From RGIG8709 sp045537065 (GTDB taxonomy: Bacteria > Bacillota > Clostridia > Monoglobales > Monoglobaceae), in contig JAZSOT010000011.1 of the NCBI GenBank assembly GCA_045537065.1, positions 1 through 18,692 of the forward strand: a DNA stretch of 18,692 nucleotides, written 5' to 3'. Below, one piece after another: positions 8,119 to 14,611 of the stretch. The notes under the pieces were generated by a model. It was not told the DNA's origin, made no database searches, and was given only the letters and a program-made list of their open reading frames with translations. The number at the start of each line of letters is the position of its first letter. Positions within the stretch are counted from its first letter, which is position 1. The position numbers and the translations under genes are program-made.

Positions 8119-10008
8119 TTGAGGGGAAGAAGAAATTTCGGAACAATGAAACCAAAAGACCAGAAAGCTACCATCAGAAGACTTATGCCTTATCTGACGA
8201 GAAAGTATAAATACCATTTGCTTTTTGTGGTGCTTTGCATATTTTTAAGCGCCTTTGCAGGGGTTCGGGGTTCACTTTTTTTAAGAACGGTGATAGATGA
8301 TTATATAGTGCCTCTTACACAAAGCTCAAATCCGGTTTATACAGGTCTTTTATATGCAATATTCCAGATGGCATTAATATATTTTGTGGGAGTTGTTTCA
8401 ACCTTTTTTCATAATCGTATTATGGTAACGGTTGCACAGGGCGTGCTTAAGGATGTGAGGGATGAAATGTTTTCTCATATGCAGACTCTTCCCATAAAGT
8501 ATTTCGACACTCATACCCACGGTGAGGTTATGAGTTATTATACAAATGATACTGATGCACTAAGACAGATGCTCACACAGAGTCTTCCAAATGTTTTATC
8601 GTCTTTGATAACTATAATTTTTACGTTTTTTGCAATGATAACAACAAGTGTTTATCTCACTTTGCTTGTACTTGTGTGCCTTTTTGTTATTTTAAATGTT
8701 TCAAAAAAGATAACGGGAAAGTGCGGAAAATATTTTGCAAATCAGCAAAAAGCGTTAGCATCTGTTAATGGCTTTGTTGAAGAGATGACAAACGGGCAAA
8801 AGGTTGTTAAGGTTTTTTGTTATGAAGATGAGTCAAAGGAGAAATTTGATAAGCTTAACGAGCAGCTTGCAAATGATGCATATTGTGCAAATAAGTTTGC
8901 CAATATTCTGATGCCTGTTGTTGCAAATCTCGGCCATTTTCAATATGTTCTTGTTGCCATAACAGGTGGAATGCTTGCAATCTCAGGGATAGGCGGATTT
9001 AGTATAGGTGCTATTGCGAGCTTTCTTCAATTAAGTAAAAGTTTTTCAAATCCAATAGGTCAGGTGTCTCAGCAAGTTAATTCGATTGTTATGGCTCTTG
9101 CAGCGGCAGAGAGAATTTTTGAGCTTCTTGATGAAAAGCCTGAACCTGATAATGGGTATGTAACCTTGGTTAATGCCGAAGTAAAGGATGGCGAAATCAG
9201 GGAGGCTAAAGAAAAAACAGGAATGTGGGCGTGGAAGCATCCTCACGGTGACGGAACGACAACTTATACAAGGCTCAACGGAGAAGTTGAATTTTTTGAT
9301 GTTGATTTCGGATATAATCCTGAAAAGATAGTTCTTCATAATGTTTCGCTCCATGCATATCCGGGCAAAAAGGTTGCCTTTGTTGGAGCAACGGGAGCGG
9401 GGAAAACCACTATCACAAATCTTATCAACAGATTTTATGATATTGCAGACGGAAAGATAAGATATGACGGAATTAATATAAACAAAATAAAGAAAAGCGA
9501 CCTTAGGAAGTCGCTTGGTATAGTTCTTCAGGACACAAATCTTTTTACAGGTACAGTAAAGGATAATATAAGGTATGGAAACTTAAATGCTAGCGATGAG
9601 GAGATTATAAACGCCGCAAAACTCGCGAATGCACATAATTTTATTATGATGCTGCCGGATGGTTATGAAACAATGATATCAGGTGACGGAGAGGGACTTT
9701 CTCAGGGACAAAGACAGCTAATTTCAATTGCAAGAGCGGCAGTTTGCGACCCGCCTGTTATGATACTTGACGAAGCCACATCCAGTATAGACACAAGAAC
9801 GGAATCTATAGTTCAAAGGGGAATGGATTCGCTGATGAAAGGCAGAACAGTTTTTGTAATCGCACACAGACTTTCAACTGTTAAAAATTCAGACGAAATA
9901 ATGGTTCTGGAAAATGGAAGAATTATTGAACGTGGAAATCATAAAACGCTTATAGAGGAAAAAGGAAAATATTATAAGCTTTATACAGGTGCTTTTGAAC
10001 TTGAATAA
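8119..10008 (+). CDS. Heterodimeric ABC exporter half-transporter, catalytic-site subunit
   Basis: This 629-residue partner of the preceding subunit has a transmembrane domain at about 30-330 and an ATPase at about 389-629. Its Walker A (GATGAGKTT, 423-431), catalytic Glu552 and switch His583 are canonical. Its signature reads LSQGQ (527-531) rather than LSGGQ, so it completes the degenerate site made with the partner's Walker motifs, as in TM287/TM288. A linker of roughly 48 residues (341-388, containing WAWKHPHGDG) sits between the two domains; I recall similar linkers in clostridial relatives. The start is probably TTG at 8119, because AAAGGAGG at 8102-8109 lies inside the previous gene at ideal spacing; the ATG at 8146 lacks such a site. 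A hairpin terminator follows. Confidence 0.9.
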   Translation: MRGRRNFGTMKPKDQKATIRRLMPYLTRKYKYHLLFVVLCIFLSAFAGVRGSLFLRTVIDDYIVPLTQSSNPVYTGLLYAIFQMALIYFVGVVSTFFHNRIMVTVAQGVLKDVRDEMFSHMQTLPIKYFDTHTHGEVMSYYTNDTDALRQMLTQSLPNVLSSLITIIFTFFAMITTSVYLTLLVLVCLFVILNVSKKITGKCGKYFANQQKALASVNGFVEEMTNGQKVVKVFCYEDESKEKFDKLNEQLANDAYCANKFANILMPVVANLGHFQYVLVAITGGMLAISGIGGFSIGAIASFLQLSKSFSNPIGQVSQQVNSIVMALAAAERIFELLDEKPEPDNGYVTLVNAEVKDGEIREAKEKTGMWAWKHPHGDGTTTYTRLNGEVEFFDVDFGYNPEKIVLHNVSLHAYPGKKVAFVGATGAGKTTITNLINRFYDIADGKIRYDGININKIKKSDLRKSLGIVLQDTNLFTGTVKDNIRYGNLNASDEEIINAAKLANAHNFIMMLPDGYETMISGDGEGLSQGQRQLISIARAAVCDPPVMILDEATSSIDTRTESIVQRGMDSLMKGRTVFVIAHRLSTVKNSDEIMVLENGRIIERGNHKTLIEEKGKYYKLYTGAFELE

Positions 10009-10015
10009 ATAAGGC

Positions 10016-10066
10016 AAAGCTTGTTTAAGATATACTTAAAGGGTATATTAAACAAGCTTTTTTTTA
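10016..10066 (+). terminator. Intrinsic terminator of the ABC operon
   Basis: A long stem pairs AAAGCTTGTTTAA (10016-10028) with TTAAACAAGCTTT (10048-10060). The apical part can pair further (ATATAC 10030-10035 with GTATAT 10043-10048, sharing one base). A T run extends to about 10065. It starts eight bases past the stop codon. Its T tract is also the left edge of the palindrome that follows. Confidence 0.88.
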
Positions 10067-10103
10067 TATAATAGGAAATCATGATTTCCTATTATATAAA
10101 AAA
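10060..10103. repeat. 44-bp perfect palindrome
   Basis: The sequence is its own reverse complement from 10060 to 10103, centred between 10081 and 10082 on TCATGA. The core half-site reads ATATAATAGGAAATCA, flanked by six T on the left and six A on the right. It overlaps the T tract of the preceding terminator. It could be an operator for a dimeric regulator, a DNA cruciform, or an RNA hairpin. I do not recognise the half-site. Confidence 0.85.
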
Positions 10104-10117
10104 CAAAATTAATAAAT

Positions 10118-10220
10118 GGTCCGTGCGAGATTTTTCGTCGTAAGCGACGAAAACGCACATGGACAACCGAAAGCATAATTCTTCTTTGCCACCTAGAGGG
10201 TGTGCGCCGAAGATGCTTTC
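10118..10220 (+). ncRNA. Candidate structured leader RNA of the sigma factor gene (class unknown)
   Basis: Two stable adjacent stem-loops fill this stretch and end seven bases before the ribosome binding site of the sigma factor gene. Hairpin 1 pairs GTCC (119-122, numbers minus 10000) with GGAC (161-164), GTGCG (123-127) with CGCAC (154-158), and TTTTCGTCG (132-140) with CGACGAAAA (145-153), closed by a TAAG tetraloop. Hairpin 2 pairs GAAAGCAT (169-176) with ATGCTTTC (213-220), CTTC (181-184) with GAAG (209-212), and CACC (190-193) with GGTG (199-202). Internal loops separate the helices. It does not match the consensus cores I remember for TPP, FMN, cobalamin, SAM, lysine, purine, c-di-GMP or c-di-AMP riboswitches, T-boxes, 6S or SRP RNA. 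A cis-regulatory role is inferred from position. A decayed mobile repeat is an alternative. Confidence 0.5.
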
Positions 10221-10238
10221 TTGTTTGGGGTGAAAAAA

Positions 10239-10796
10239 GTGAAATCTGATAAAGAGGAAATGCTGATAGCTAAGGCACAAAGTGGTGACAAAGAAGCATT
10301 TGAAAAGCTTCTTGAAAAATATAAAAATATGATTTTGAGTATGGCATATTATATTTCGCAGAATGAATATGATGCACTTGATATGGCGCAGGAAGTGTAT
10401 GTTAAGCTTTATAAAAATGTATATAAATTTGAGGGAAAATCAAAATTTTCCACCTGGGTTTATAGCGTTGCAAGAAACACTTGTATTGATGAATATAAAA
10501 GGATAAAACGAAATAAAACAAACTCTTATGAAACTGATGAAAAAGATATGTCGGTTGATACAGACGGTCCTGAGGAGATAATCTTAAAAAAAGAGCTTTC
10601 GGATTTTGTAAGATTATTGCTTTCGGAGCTTCCCCCAATATATAATAAAATTCTGGTTTTAAGATATATAGAAGGTCTTAGCTACAGAGAAATTGCTAAA
10701 AGACTTGAGTGCTCGGAGGGTACTGTTAAATCAAGACTTTTCCGTGGCAAAAAAATGATGAAAAAAATTATTGATGAAAGATTCGGTAATATATAA
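10239..10796 (+). CDS. RNA polymerase ECF-type sigma factor (sigma-70 family)
   Basis: This 185-residue protein has only regions 2 and 4 of sigma-70. Region 2 spans about residues 20-90, with DALDMAQEVYVKLYKNVYKFEGKSKFSTWVYSVARN covering the -10 recognition helices. Region 4 spans about 124-178, with LPPIYNKILVLRYIEGLSYREIAKRL and a helix-turn-helix at ECSEGTVKSRLFRGKK for -35 recognition. It would direct RNA polymerase to an alternative promoter set. I chose GTG at 10239, with GGGGTG six bases upstream. GTG at 10230 and ATG at 10260 are possible. No anti-sigma gene follows, which is unusual for ECF factors. Only a weak A-T hairpin (10795-10810 plus T run) follows before the glycine riboswitch promoter. 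The upstream folded leader may control it. Confidence 0.88.
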   Translation: MKSDKEEMLIAKAQSGDKEAFEKLLEKYKNMILSMAYYISQNEYDALDMAQEVYVKLYKNVYKFEGKSKFSTWVYSVARNTCIDEYKRIKRNKTNSYETDEKDMSVDTDGPEEIILKKELSDFVRLLLSELPPIYNKILVLRYIEGLSYREIAKRLECSEGTVKSRLFRGKKMMKKIIDERFGNI

Positions 10797-10824
10797 TGAA
10801 AAATGTCATTTTTTTAAAAAACTA

Positions 10825-10853
10825 TTGACAATATGTAAAAATAGGTATATAAT
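10825..10853 (+). promoter_or_regulatory. Consensus sigma-A promoter of the glycine riboswitch transcript
   Basis: TTGACA at 10825-10830, exactly 17 bases, and TATAAT at 10848-10853 form a perfect consensus promoter. Transcription should start near 10860, about 25 bases before the first glycine aptamer. Confidence 0.9.
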
Positions 10854-10884
10854 AGTTGAAAATTTAATATTTGAGCTAAGTGAA

Positions 10885-11056
10885 GTGAACAGGAGAAAGG
10901 CGATATGCCTTGCCGAAGGAGTAATGCTCTCAGGCGCAAATAGCAGTGACTGTTCACAGATAGCACTCCGGAGAAGTCCGATTTTTAAAAGAAATCAAAA
11001 GGGTGCCGAAGGTGTAAAACTCTAGAAGGGTTAATCTCTCAGGCAAAAGGACGGAG
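10885..11056 (+). ncRNA. Tandem glycine riboswitch (two aptamers)
   Basis: Aptamer 1 is closed by P1 GTGAACA (10885-10891) with TGTTCAC (10951-10957) and contains the conserved GCCGAAGGAG (10912-10921) and CTCTCAGGC. Aptamer 2 is closed by P1 CTCCG (10966-10970) with CGGAG (11052-11056) and contains GTGCCGAAGG and CTCTCAGGCAAAAGGAC. A short linker (about eight bases) joins them, the arrangement of the cooperative tandem gcvT-type glycine riboswitch. The downstream gene is an amino acid symporter. The 5' strand of aptamer 2 P1 is identical to the 3' arm of the attenuator hairpin, which suggests the switching mechanism described in the findings. Confidence 0.95.
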
Positions 11057-11082
11057 AAAAAGTTTTAGACGGCTTTTTTGTG

Positions 11083-11115
11083 CGGAGTTTTTGTGTTGCA
11101 AAAACTCCGTTTTTT
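11083..11115 (+). terminator. Riboswitch attenuator terminator
   Basis: A perfect 11-bp stem pairs CGGAGTTTTTG (11083-11093) with CAAAAACTCCG (11099-11109), with a TGTTG loop and six T. It lies between the glycine aptamers and the symporter gene and is the expression platform. Its 3' arm CTCCG can instead pair with CGGAG at 11052-11056 of aptamer 2. Confidence 0.93.
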
Positions 11116-11141
11116 ACTTAGCACAAAAGAGGAGGAAAATT

Positions 11142-12656
11142 ATGACAAATTTTTTTGAGGCGTTAACAAACATTAATAATGATGTTAACAGTTTTGTGTG
11201 GGGAAAAGGTTTATATCTGCTCCTTGCAACAGGTTTTATTATGACTGTTATCACAGGTGTTTTCCAGATAACTCATATAAAACACTGGTTTGCTGAAACT
11301 ATCGGAAAGATTTTTAACAAAGATGTTTCAGGTCATGTAAAAGGAAAATCAATATCACAGTTTCAGGCTCTTTGTACAGCTCTTGCTGCAACAATAGGTG
11401 TTGGTAATATTGCAGGTGTTGCAGCGGCAATTGTGGGAGGCGGTCCCGGCGCGGTTTTCTGGATGTGGATTGCAGCATTTCTTGGAATGATGACAAATTA
11501 TTCTCAAAACGTTCTCGGTATCTATTACAGAAGAAAAAATGCTGACGGCGAATGGTCCGGCGGTGCTATGTATTACCTAAGAGATGGTCTTGGAAAGATG
11601 AAAGGCTGCAAATGGATAGGAAAAATACTTGCAGTTCTATTTTCAGTTTTCTGTATATTAGCATCATTTGGTATCGGTGCTATGGGGCAGATTAACAAGA
11701 TTGTTGTTAATGTTGTTGAAGCGTTTAAAATTCCATCTCTTGAGGCAATTCCTTTCGGTGATGTAACAATGTATCATCTTGTTATAGGTATAGTGCTCGT
11801 TGTTATTGCAGCACTTATTATTCTGGGCGGACTTAAGAGAATTGCAAACTTTGCCGAAAAGGTTGTTCCTTTTATGGTTGTGTTATTTGTTTTTGGAAGC
11901 TTTATAATTATTGGTATTAATTATGCTGTTGTTGGTGCGGCGTTTGCGTCAATATTTAAATATGCATTCACGGGTCCTGCTGTATGGGGCGGTGTTGCGG
12001 GTATTGCAGTTAAGGAAATTGTAACTCTCGGTTGTAAGAGAGGCGTGTTCTCAAATGAGGCAGGTCTTGGTTCGTCAGTTATGGTACATTCAAATTCAAA
12101 TGTCGTTGAACCTGTTCGTCAGGGTCTTTGGGGAATATTTGAAGTATTTGCCGACACAATGGTAGTCTGCACAATGACAGCCCTTGTTGTTCTAACATCA
12201 GGTGTTATTAACCTTGATACAGGTGCGTTGATTCAGGGTGCAACAGATGCAAACCTTGTTGCAAAAGCATTTGCTATTTTGTTTGGTGTATGGGGTGAAA
12301 GATTTATTGCTATTGCAATATTATTGTTTGCATTCACAACTGTTCTTGGTTGGGACCACTATGGAACAAAGGCTTGGGAATATCTTTTTGGTACAAAGTC
12401 AACAAAGGTGTATAAGGTAATCCACCTTGTAATGATTTTTATGGGTGCATTATTAACATCTTCACTTGCTTGGGATATTTCAGACACATTCAATGGACTT
12501 ATGATGGTTCCAAACCTTATTGGTGTTCTTGCTCTTTCAGGACTTGTTGTTAAAATAACAAAAAACTATATAGACAGAAACTTAAAACATAAGGATATCA
12601 AACCGATGCTTTCAGCTTTTGAAGATGTTCAGGAAGAACAAGAAAAATTATTGTAA
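11142..12656 (+). CDS. AGCS family sodium:alanine/glycine symporter
   Basis: This 504-residue inner membrane protein of the alanine or glycine:cation symporter family imports small neutral amino acids with Na+. It has about ten hydrophobic segments. Family motifs include TALAATIGVGNIAGVA (79-94), the AGCS signature around GGGPGAVFWMW (99-109) followed by GMMTNYSQNVLGIYYR, and CKRGVFSNEAGLGSS in the second half. The ATG at 11142 has GAGGAGG six bases upstream; earlier in-frame starts fall inside the attenuator hairpin. The tandem glycine riboswitch indicates that glycine is at least one transported substrate. It is a single-gene transcript ending in a terminator eight bases after the stop. Confidence 0.95.
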   Translation: MTNFFEALTNINNDVNSFVWGKGLYLLLATGFIMTVITGVFQITHIKHWFAETIGKIFNKDVSGHVKGKSISQFQALCTALAATIGVGNIAGVAAAIVGGGPGAVFWMWIAAFLGMMTNYSQNVLGIYYRRKNADGEWSGGAMYYLRDGLGKMKGCKWIGKILAVLFSVFCILASFGIGAMGQINKIVVNVVEAFKIPSLEAIPFGDVTMYHLVIGIVLVVIAALIILGGLKRIANFAEKVVPFMVVLFVFGSFIIIGINYAVVGAAFASIFKYAFTGPAVWGGVAGIAVKEIVTLGCKRGVFSNEAGLGSSVMVHSNSNVVEPVRQGLWGIFEVFADTMVVCTMTALVVLTSGVINLDTGALIQGATDANLVAKAFAILFGVWGERFIAIAILLFAFTTVLGWDHYGTKAWEYLFGTKSTKVYKVIHLVMIFMGALLTSSLAWDISDTFNGLMMVPNLIGVLALSGLVVKITKNYIDRNLKHKDIKPMLSAFEDVQEEQEKLL

Positions 12657-12664
12657 AATCAAAA

Positions 12665-12694
12665 AGCAATTTCCTTCGGGAAGTTGCTTTTTTT
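12665..12694 (+). terminator. Intrinsic terminator after the symporter gene
   Basis: A 10-bp stem (AGCAATTTCC 12665-12674 with GGAAGTTGCT 12679-12688, including one G-T pair) has a TTCG tetraloop and a T run to 12694. The descending arm also contains the -35 box of the next promoter. Confidence 0.9.
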
Positions 12695-12712
12695 CTTTGC
12701 TTGTGTTATAAT
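12684..12712 (+). promoter_or_regulatory. Extended -10 promoter for the secreted protein gene
   Basis: TTGCTT at 12684-12689, 17 bases and TATAAT at 12707-12712 with an upstream TG at 12704-12705 form an extended -10 promoter. The -35 box lies inside the 3' arm and T tract of the preceding terminator. Confidence 0.7.
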
Positions 12713-12770
12713 GAAGTTAAATTTGGGGATGTATGATGATGAAAAAAGTTTACAGAATAGGAGACACAAT

Positions 12771-13952
12771 ATGAAAAAAATTAAAATGGTTATAATACTG
12801 GGTGTCATTTTAATATGCATTGTCTTTACTAAAGGTGTTGTATTTGCAAAATGTGGAGATGTTATAGGTGAAATTTATTCTACAGATATTATAGCAAAAA
12901 TAGATGGGCTAAAAGCACCGTCTTATAATATTGGGGGAAAAACTGCAATTATAATTGAAGAACTTGCAGATAAAAGTTCAAGCCTCACTTATGCAATAAA
13001 CTATAAATATGATGATAAAGAACGTCGTCTTGATGTTACAATGAGCTCTTCAAAAGGATTTTATGGAGAACAATATGATGAGATAAAAAGAGGCAGAGTG
13101 GGTAAAATAGCAGGGAATGTTTATGAGACGGATATAAAAGTTTATTTTAATGGTTATGAAATTGAGGGTATGAATATAGGTGGGAGAACCGCTGTTGCAA
13201 TTGAAGATTTAGGGCTTGTTAATGGAATAAATGAGGAGTTTGGTTATTCAAAATATCGTTGCAGAGCGACGTGGAATCCTGATGAAAGGGTTATTGCACT
13301 TGATTTTATAGATGAAAGTTGTTATTTTTCGGTGTTTGATTATGGAAATTCCTTAAAATATAAGATAAATGACAATATAATAACCGCAGAATTTGATAGA
13401 ATGGCAAATTATCATTCGGAAATTGCAGAAAGTAATTTTTCAGAAGAATTTAAAAATGATGCAAATGTTTTAAAGCCCCTTTATTTTGATAATGGTGAAG
13501 AAAAAACAGAAGTGGGCTTTATGTATCTAAAAGAAGATACGGTAGAAAATTCATTATGTGAAGAATTATATATAACACAACCTGATTTGCTAAAGGAAAT
13601 TACAGAAAATATACATGCCGGAAAAACACCATCTGTAGAGGACGCTTTTAAATTTCTTGACGACAAAGTAAATTATAAAATTCTAGACAAGCTTGAAACA
13701 GAAGATTTTTATGTGATTATTGTTGAAGATTTAATTTGTGACGAAAATTGGAATGACATTGCATATGTTCTTGTTAATAAAGCGGGCGGATTTGGAAAAG
13801 TTTATAGCGGTTCGACATTTTATAAGGAAAGAACTGTTGAAAAAACGGGAGAAAATATTATTGAGATTGGTGAAGGGCCTACGGCAGATCCACATGGTAA
13901 ACCGGTTATGATGTATAGTGAGCTAAATCTCAATAATTATTTTGTAAAATAA
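12771..13952 (+). CDS. Secreted protein with two stalk-type repeats, function unknown
   Basis: The 393-residue protein starts with a basic, hydrophobic signal sequence (about 1-26, likely cut after VVFA). Two related segments follow: residues 31-90 contain IYSTDIIAKIDGLKAPSYNIGGKTAI and residues 113-180 contain VYETDIKVYFNGYEIEGMNIGGRTAV. Each ends in a short beta-rich part. They resemble the copper amine oxidase N-terminal-like 'stalk' repeats common in secreted proteins of Clostridia and Paenibacillus. The last 200 residues are acidic and not recognised. No sorting motif or second membrane segment is seen. I chose ATG at 12771 for its AGGAG site and signal peptide; an upstream in-frame extension to 12684 would include the terminator and promoter. 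It is probably monocistronic. Confidence 0.7.
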   Translation: MKKIKMVIILGVILICIVFTKGVVFAKCGDVIGEIYSTDIIAKIDGLKAPSYNIGGKTAIIIEELADKSSSLTYAINYKYDDKERRLDVTMSSSKGFYGEQYDEIKRGRVGKIAGNVYETDIKVYFNGYEIEGMNIGGRTAVAIEDLGLVNGINEEFGYSKYRCRATWNPDERVIALDFIDESCYFSVFDYGNSLKYKINDNIITAEFDRMANYHSEIAESNFSEEFKNDANVLKPLYFDNGEEKTEVGFMYLKEDTVENSLCEELYITQPDLLKEITENIHAGKTPSVEDAFKFLDDKVNYKILDKLETEDFYVIIVEDLICDENWNDIAYVLVNKAGGFGKVYSGSTFYKERTVEKTGENIIEIGEGPTADPHGKPVMMYSELNLNNYFVK

Positions 13953-14038
13953 CGCAGATTTAATAGATGAATAATCAATAGCTCGTCTATGATATAAAAA
14001 TAAAGTCTATGAGAAATATACTTTTTTGAGGTATTAAA

Positions 14039-14518
14039 ATGATAAGCCATCCATTTCCACCTTTATATAATAAAGACTCGAAGATATTGATTTTGGGTAG
14101 TTTTCCGTCAGTAAAATCACGTGAGCAAATGTTTTTTTACGGGCATCCGCAAAATCGCTTTTGGATGGTGGTTTCCTCTGTGTTTGAATGTGATGTTCCT
14201 GAGACTATTGAAGAAAAAAAGCAGTTTTTGTATAAAAACGGCATTGCACTTTGGGACGTTATTGCTTCGTGCGAGATAACTGGAAGCTCTGATAGCTCTA
14301 TTAGAAATGTAAGAGTAAATGACCTTTCGGAAATTTTAAAAGAAACGAATATCAGACAGATTTTTGTTAACGGACGAACAGCAGAAAAATATTTTAAAAA
14401 GTATGTAAAAGCTCAAATTAAAAGAGATGCGATATGTTTGCCGTCCACATCTCCTGTAAATGCTACTTGGACTGTAAAACGGCTTATTGAAAAATGGGAA
14501 GTGATTAAAAGCATTTAG
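14039..14518 (+). CDS. DNA-deoxyinosine (hypoxanthine) glycosylase, uracil-DNA glycosylase superfamily
   Basis: This is a 159-residue base-excision repair enzyme that likely removes hypoxanthine, formed by adenine deamination, from DNA. The opening HPFPP (4-8), GSFPS (20-24), the conserved FYGHPQNRFW block (33-42), and the C-terminal LPSTSPVNA (134-142) loop fit the UDG-superfamily hypoxanthine-DNA glycosylase group. The usual catalytic positions of classical uracil glycosylases are different in this group, so activity on uracil should not be assumed. GAGGT precedes the ATG by about seven bases. A weak A-T hairpin follows. It stands alone between a secreted protein gene and a membrane protease gene. 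Confidence 0.85.
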   Translation: MISHPFPPLYNKDSKILILGSFPSVKSREQMFFYGHPQNRFWMVVSSVFECDVPETIEEKKQFLYKNGIALWDVIASCEITGSSDSSIRNVRVNDLSEILKETNIRQIFVNGRTAEKYFKKYVKAQIKRDAICLPSTSPVNATWTVKRLIEKWEVIKSI

Positions 14519-14520
14519 AA

Positions 14521-14548
14521 AAAGATAATAGGACTTTTTGTTATCTTT
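14521..14548 (+). terminator. Weak terminator-like hairpin
   Basis: AAAGATAA (14521-14528) can pair with TTATCTTT (14541-14548) over a 12-base loop, right after the glycosylase stop. The stem is A-T rich and only a broken T tract (CTTCTGTC) follows, so termination would be inefficient. Confidence 0.4.
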
Positions 14549-14611
14549 CTTCTGTCATAAAAAGTTACTTAATCGGTTTATGTCCTATATTAAATAAGAA
14601 AAGGAGCTAAT

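Noticed and set aside
8011..8217. Minus-strand frames within the ABC transporter, fakA and recG genes
   Set aside because: They are antisense shadows of well-supported genes and lack start signals or recognisable motifs.
10021..10049. TTGTTT and TATATT with 17-base spacing as a promoter
   Set aside because: Both boxes lie within the arms of the ABC operon terminator and the -35 is poor, so coincidence is more likely.
10118..10220. c-di-GMP-I riboswitch or another known class for the folded leader
   Set aside because: Short fragments such as GACAACCGAAAG and TTTGCCACC recall c-di-GMP-I (GEMM) aptamers, but the order, spacing and paired regions do not fit the consensus I remember.
10200..10238. 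Upstream GTG start at 10200 for the sigma factor
   Set aside because: It would place 13 extra codons in the 3' part of the folded leader and has no ribosome binding site. GTG at 10239 has GGGGTG at proper distance.
10771..11025. 84-codon open frame after the sigma factor gene
   Set aside because: It starts inside the sigma gene and runs across the promoter and the glycine aptamers, whose conserved RNA bases explain the sequence.
13963..13990. Hairpin ATAGATGA/TCGTCTAT after the secreted protein gene
   Set aside because: It has an eight-pair A-T-rich stem with a 12-base loop and no T tract. It is too weak to call a terminator, and nothing else was found in 13953-14038.
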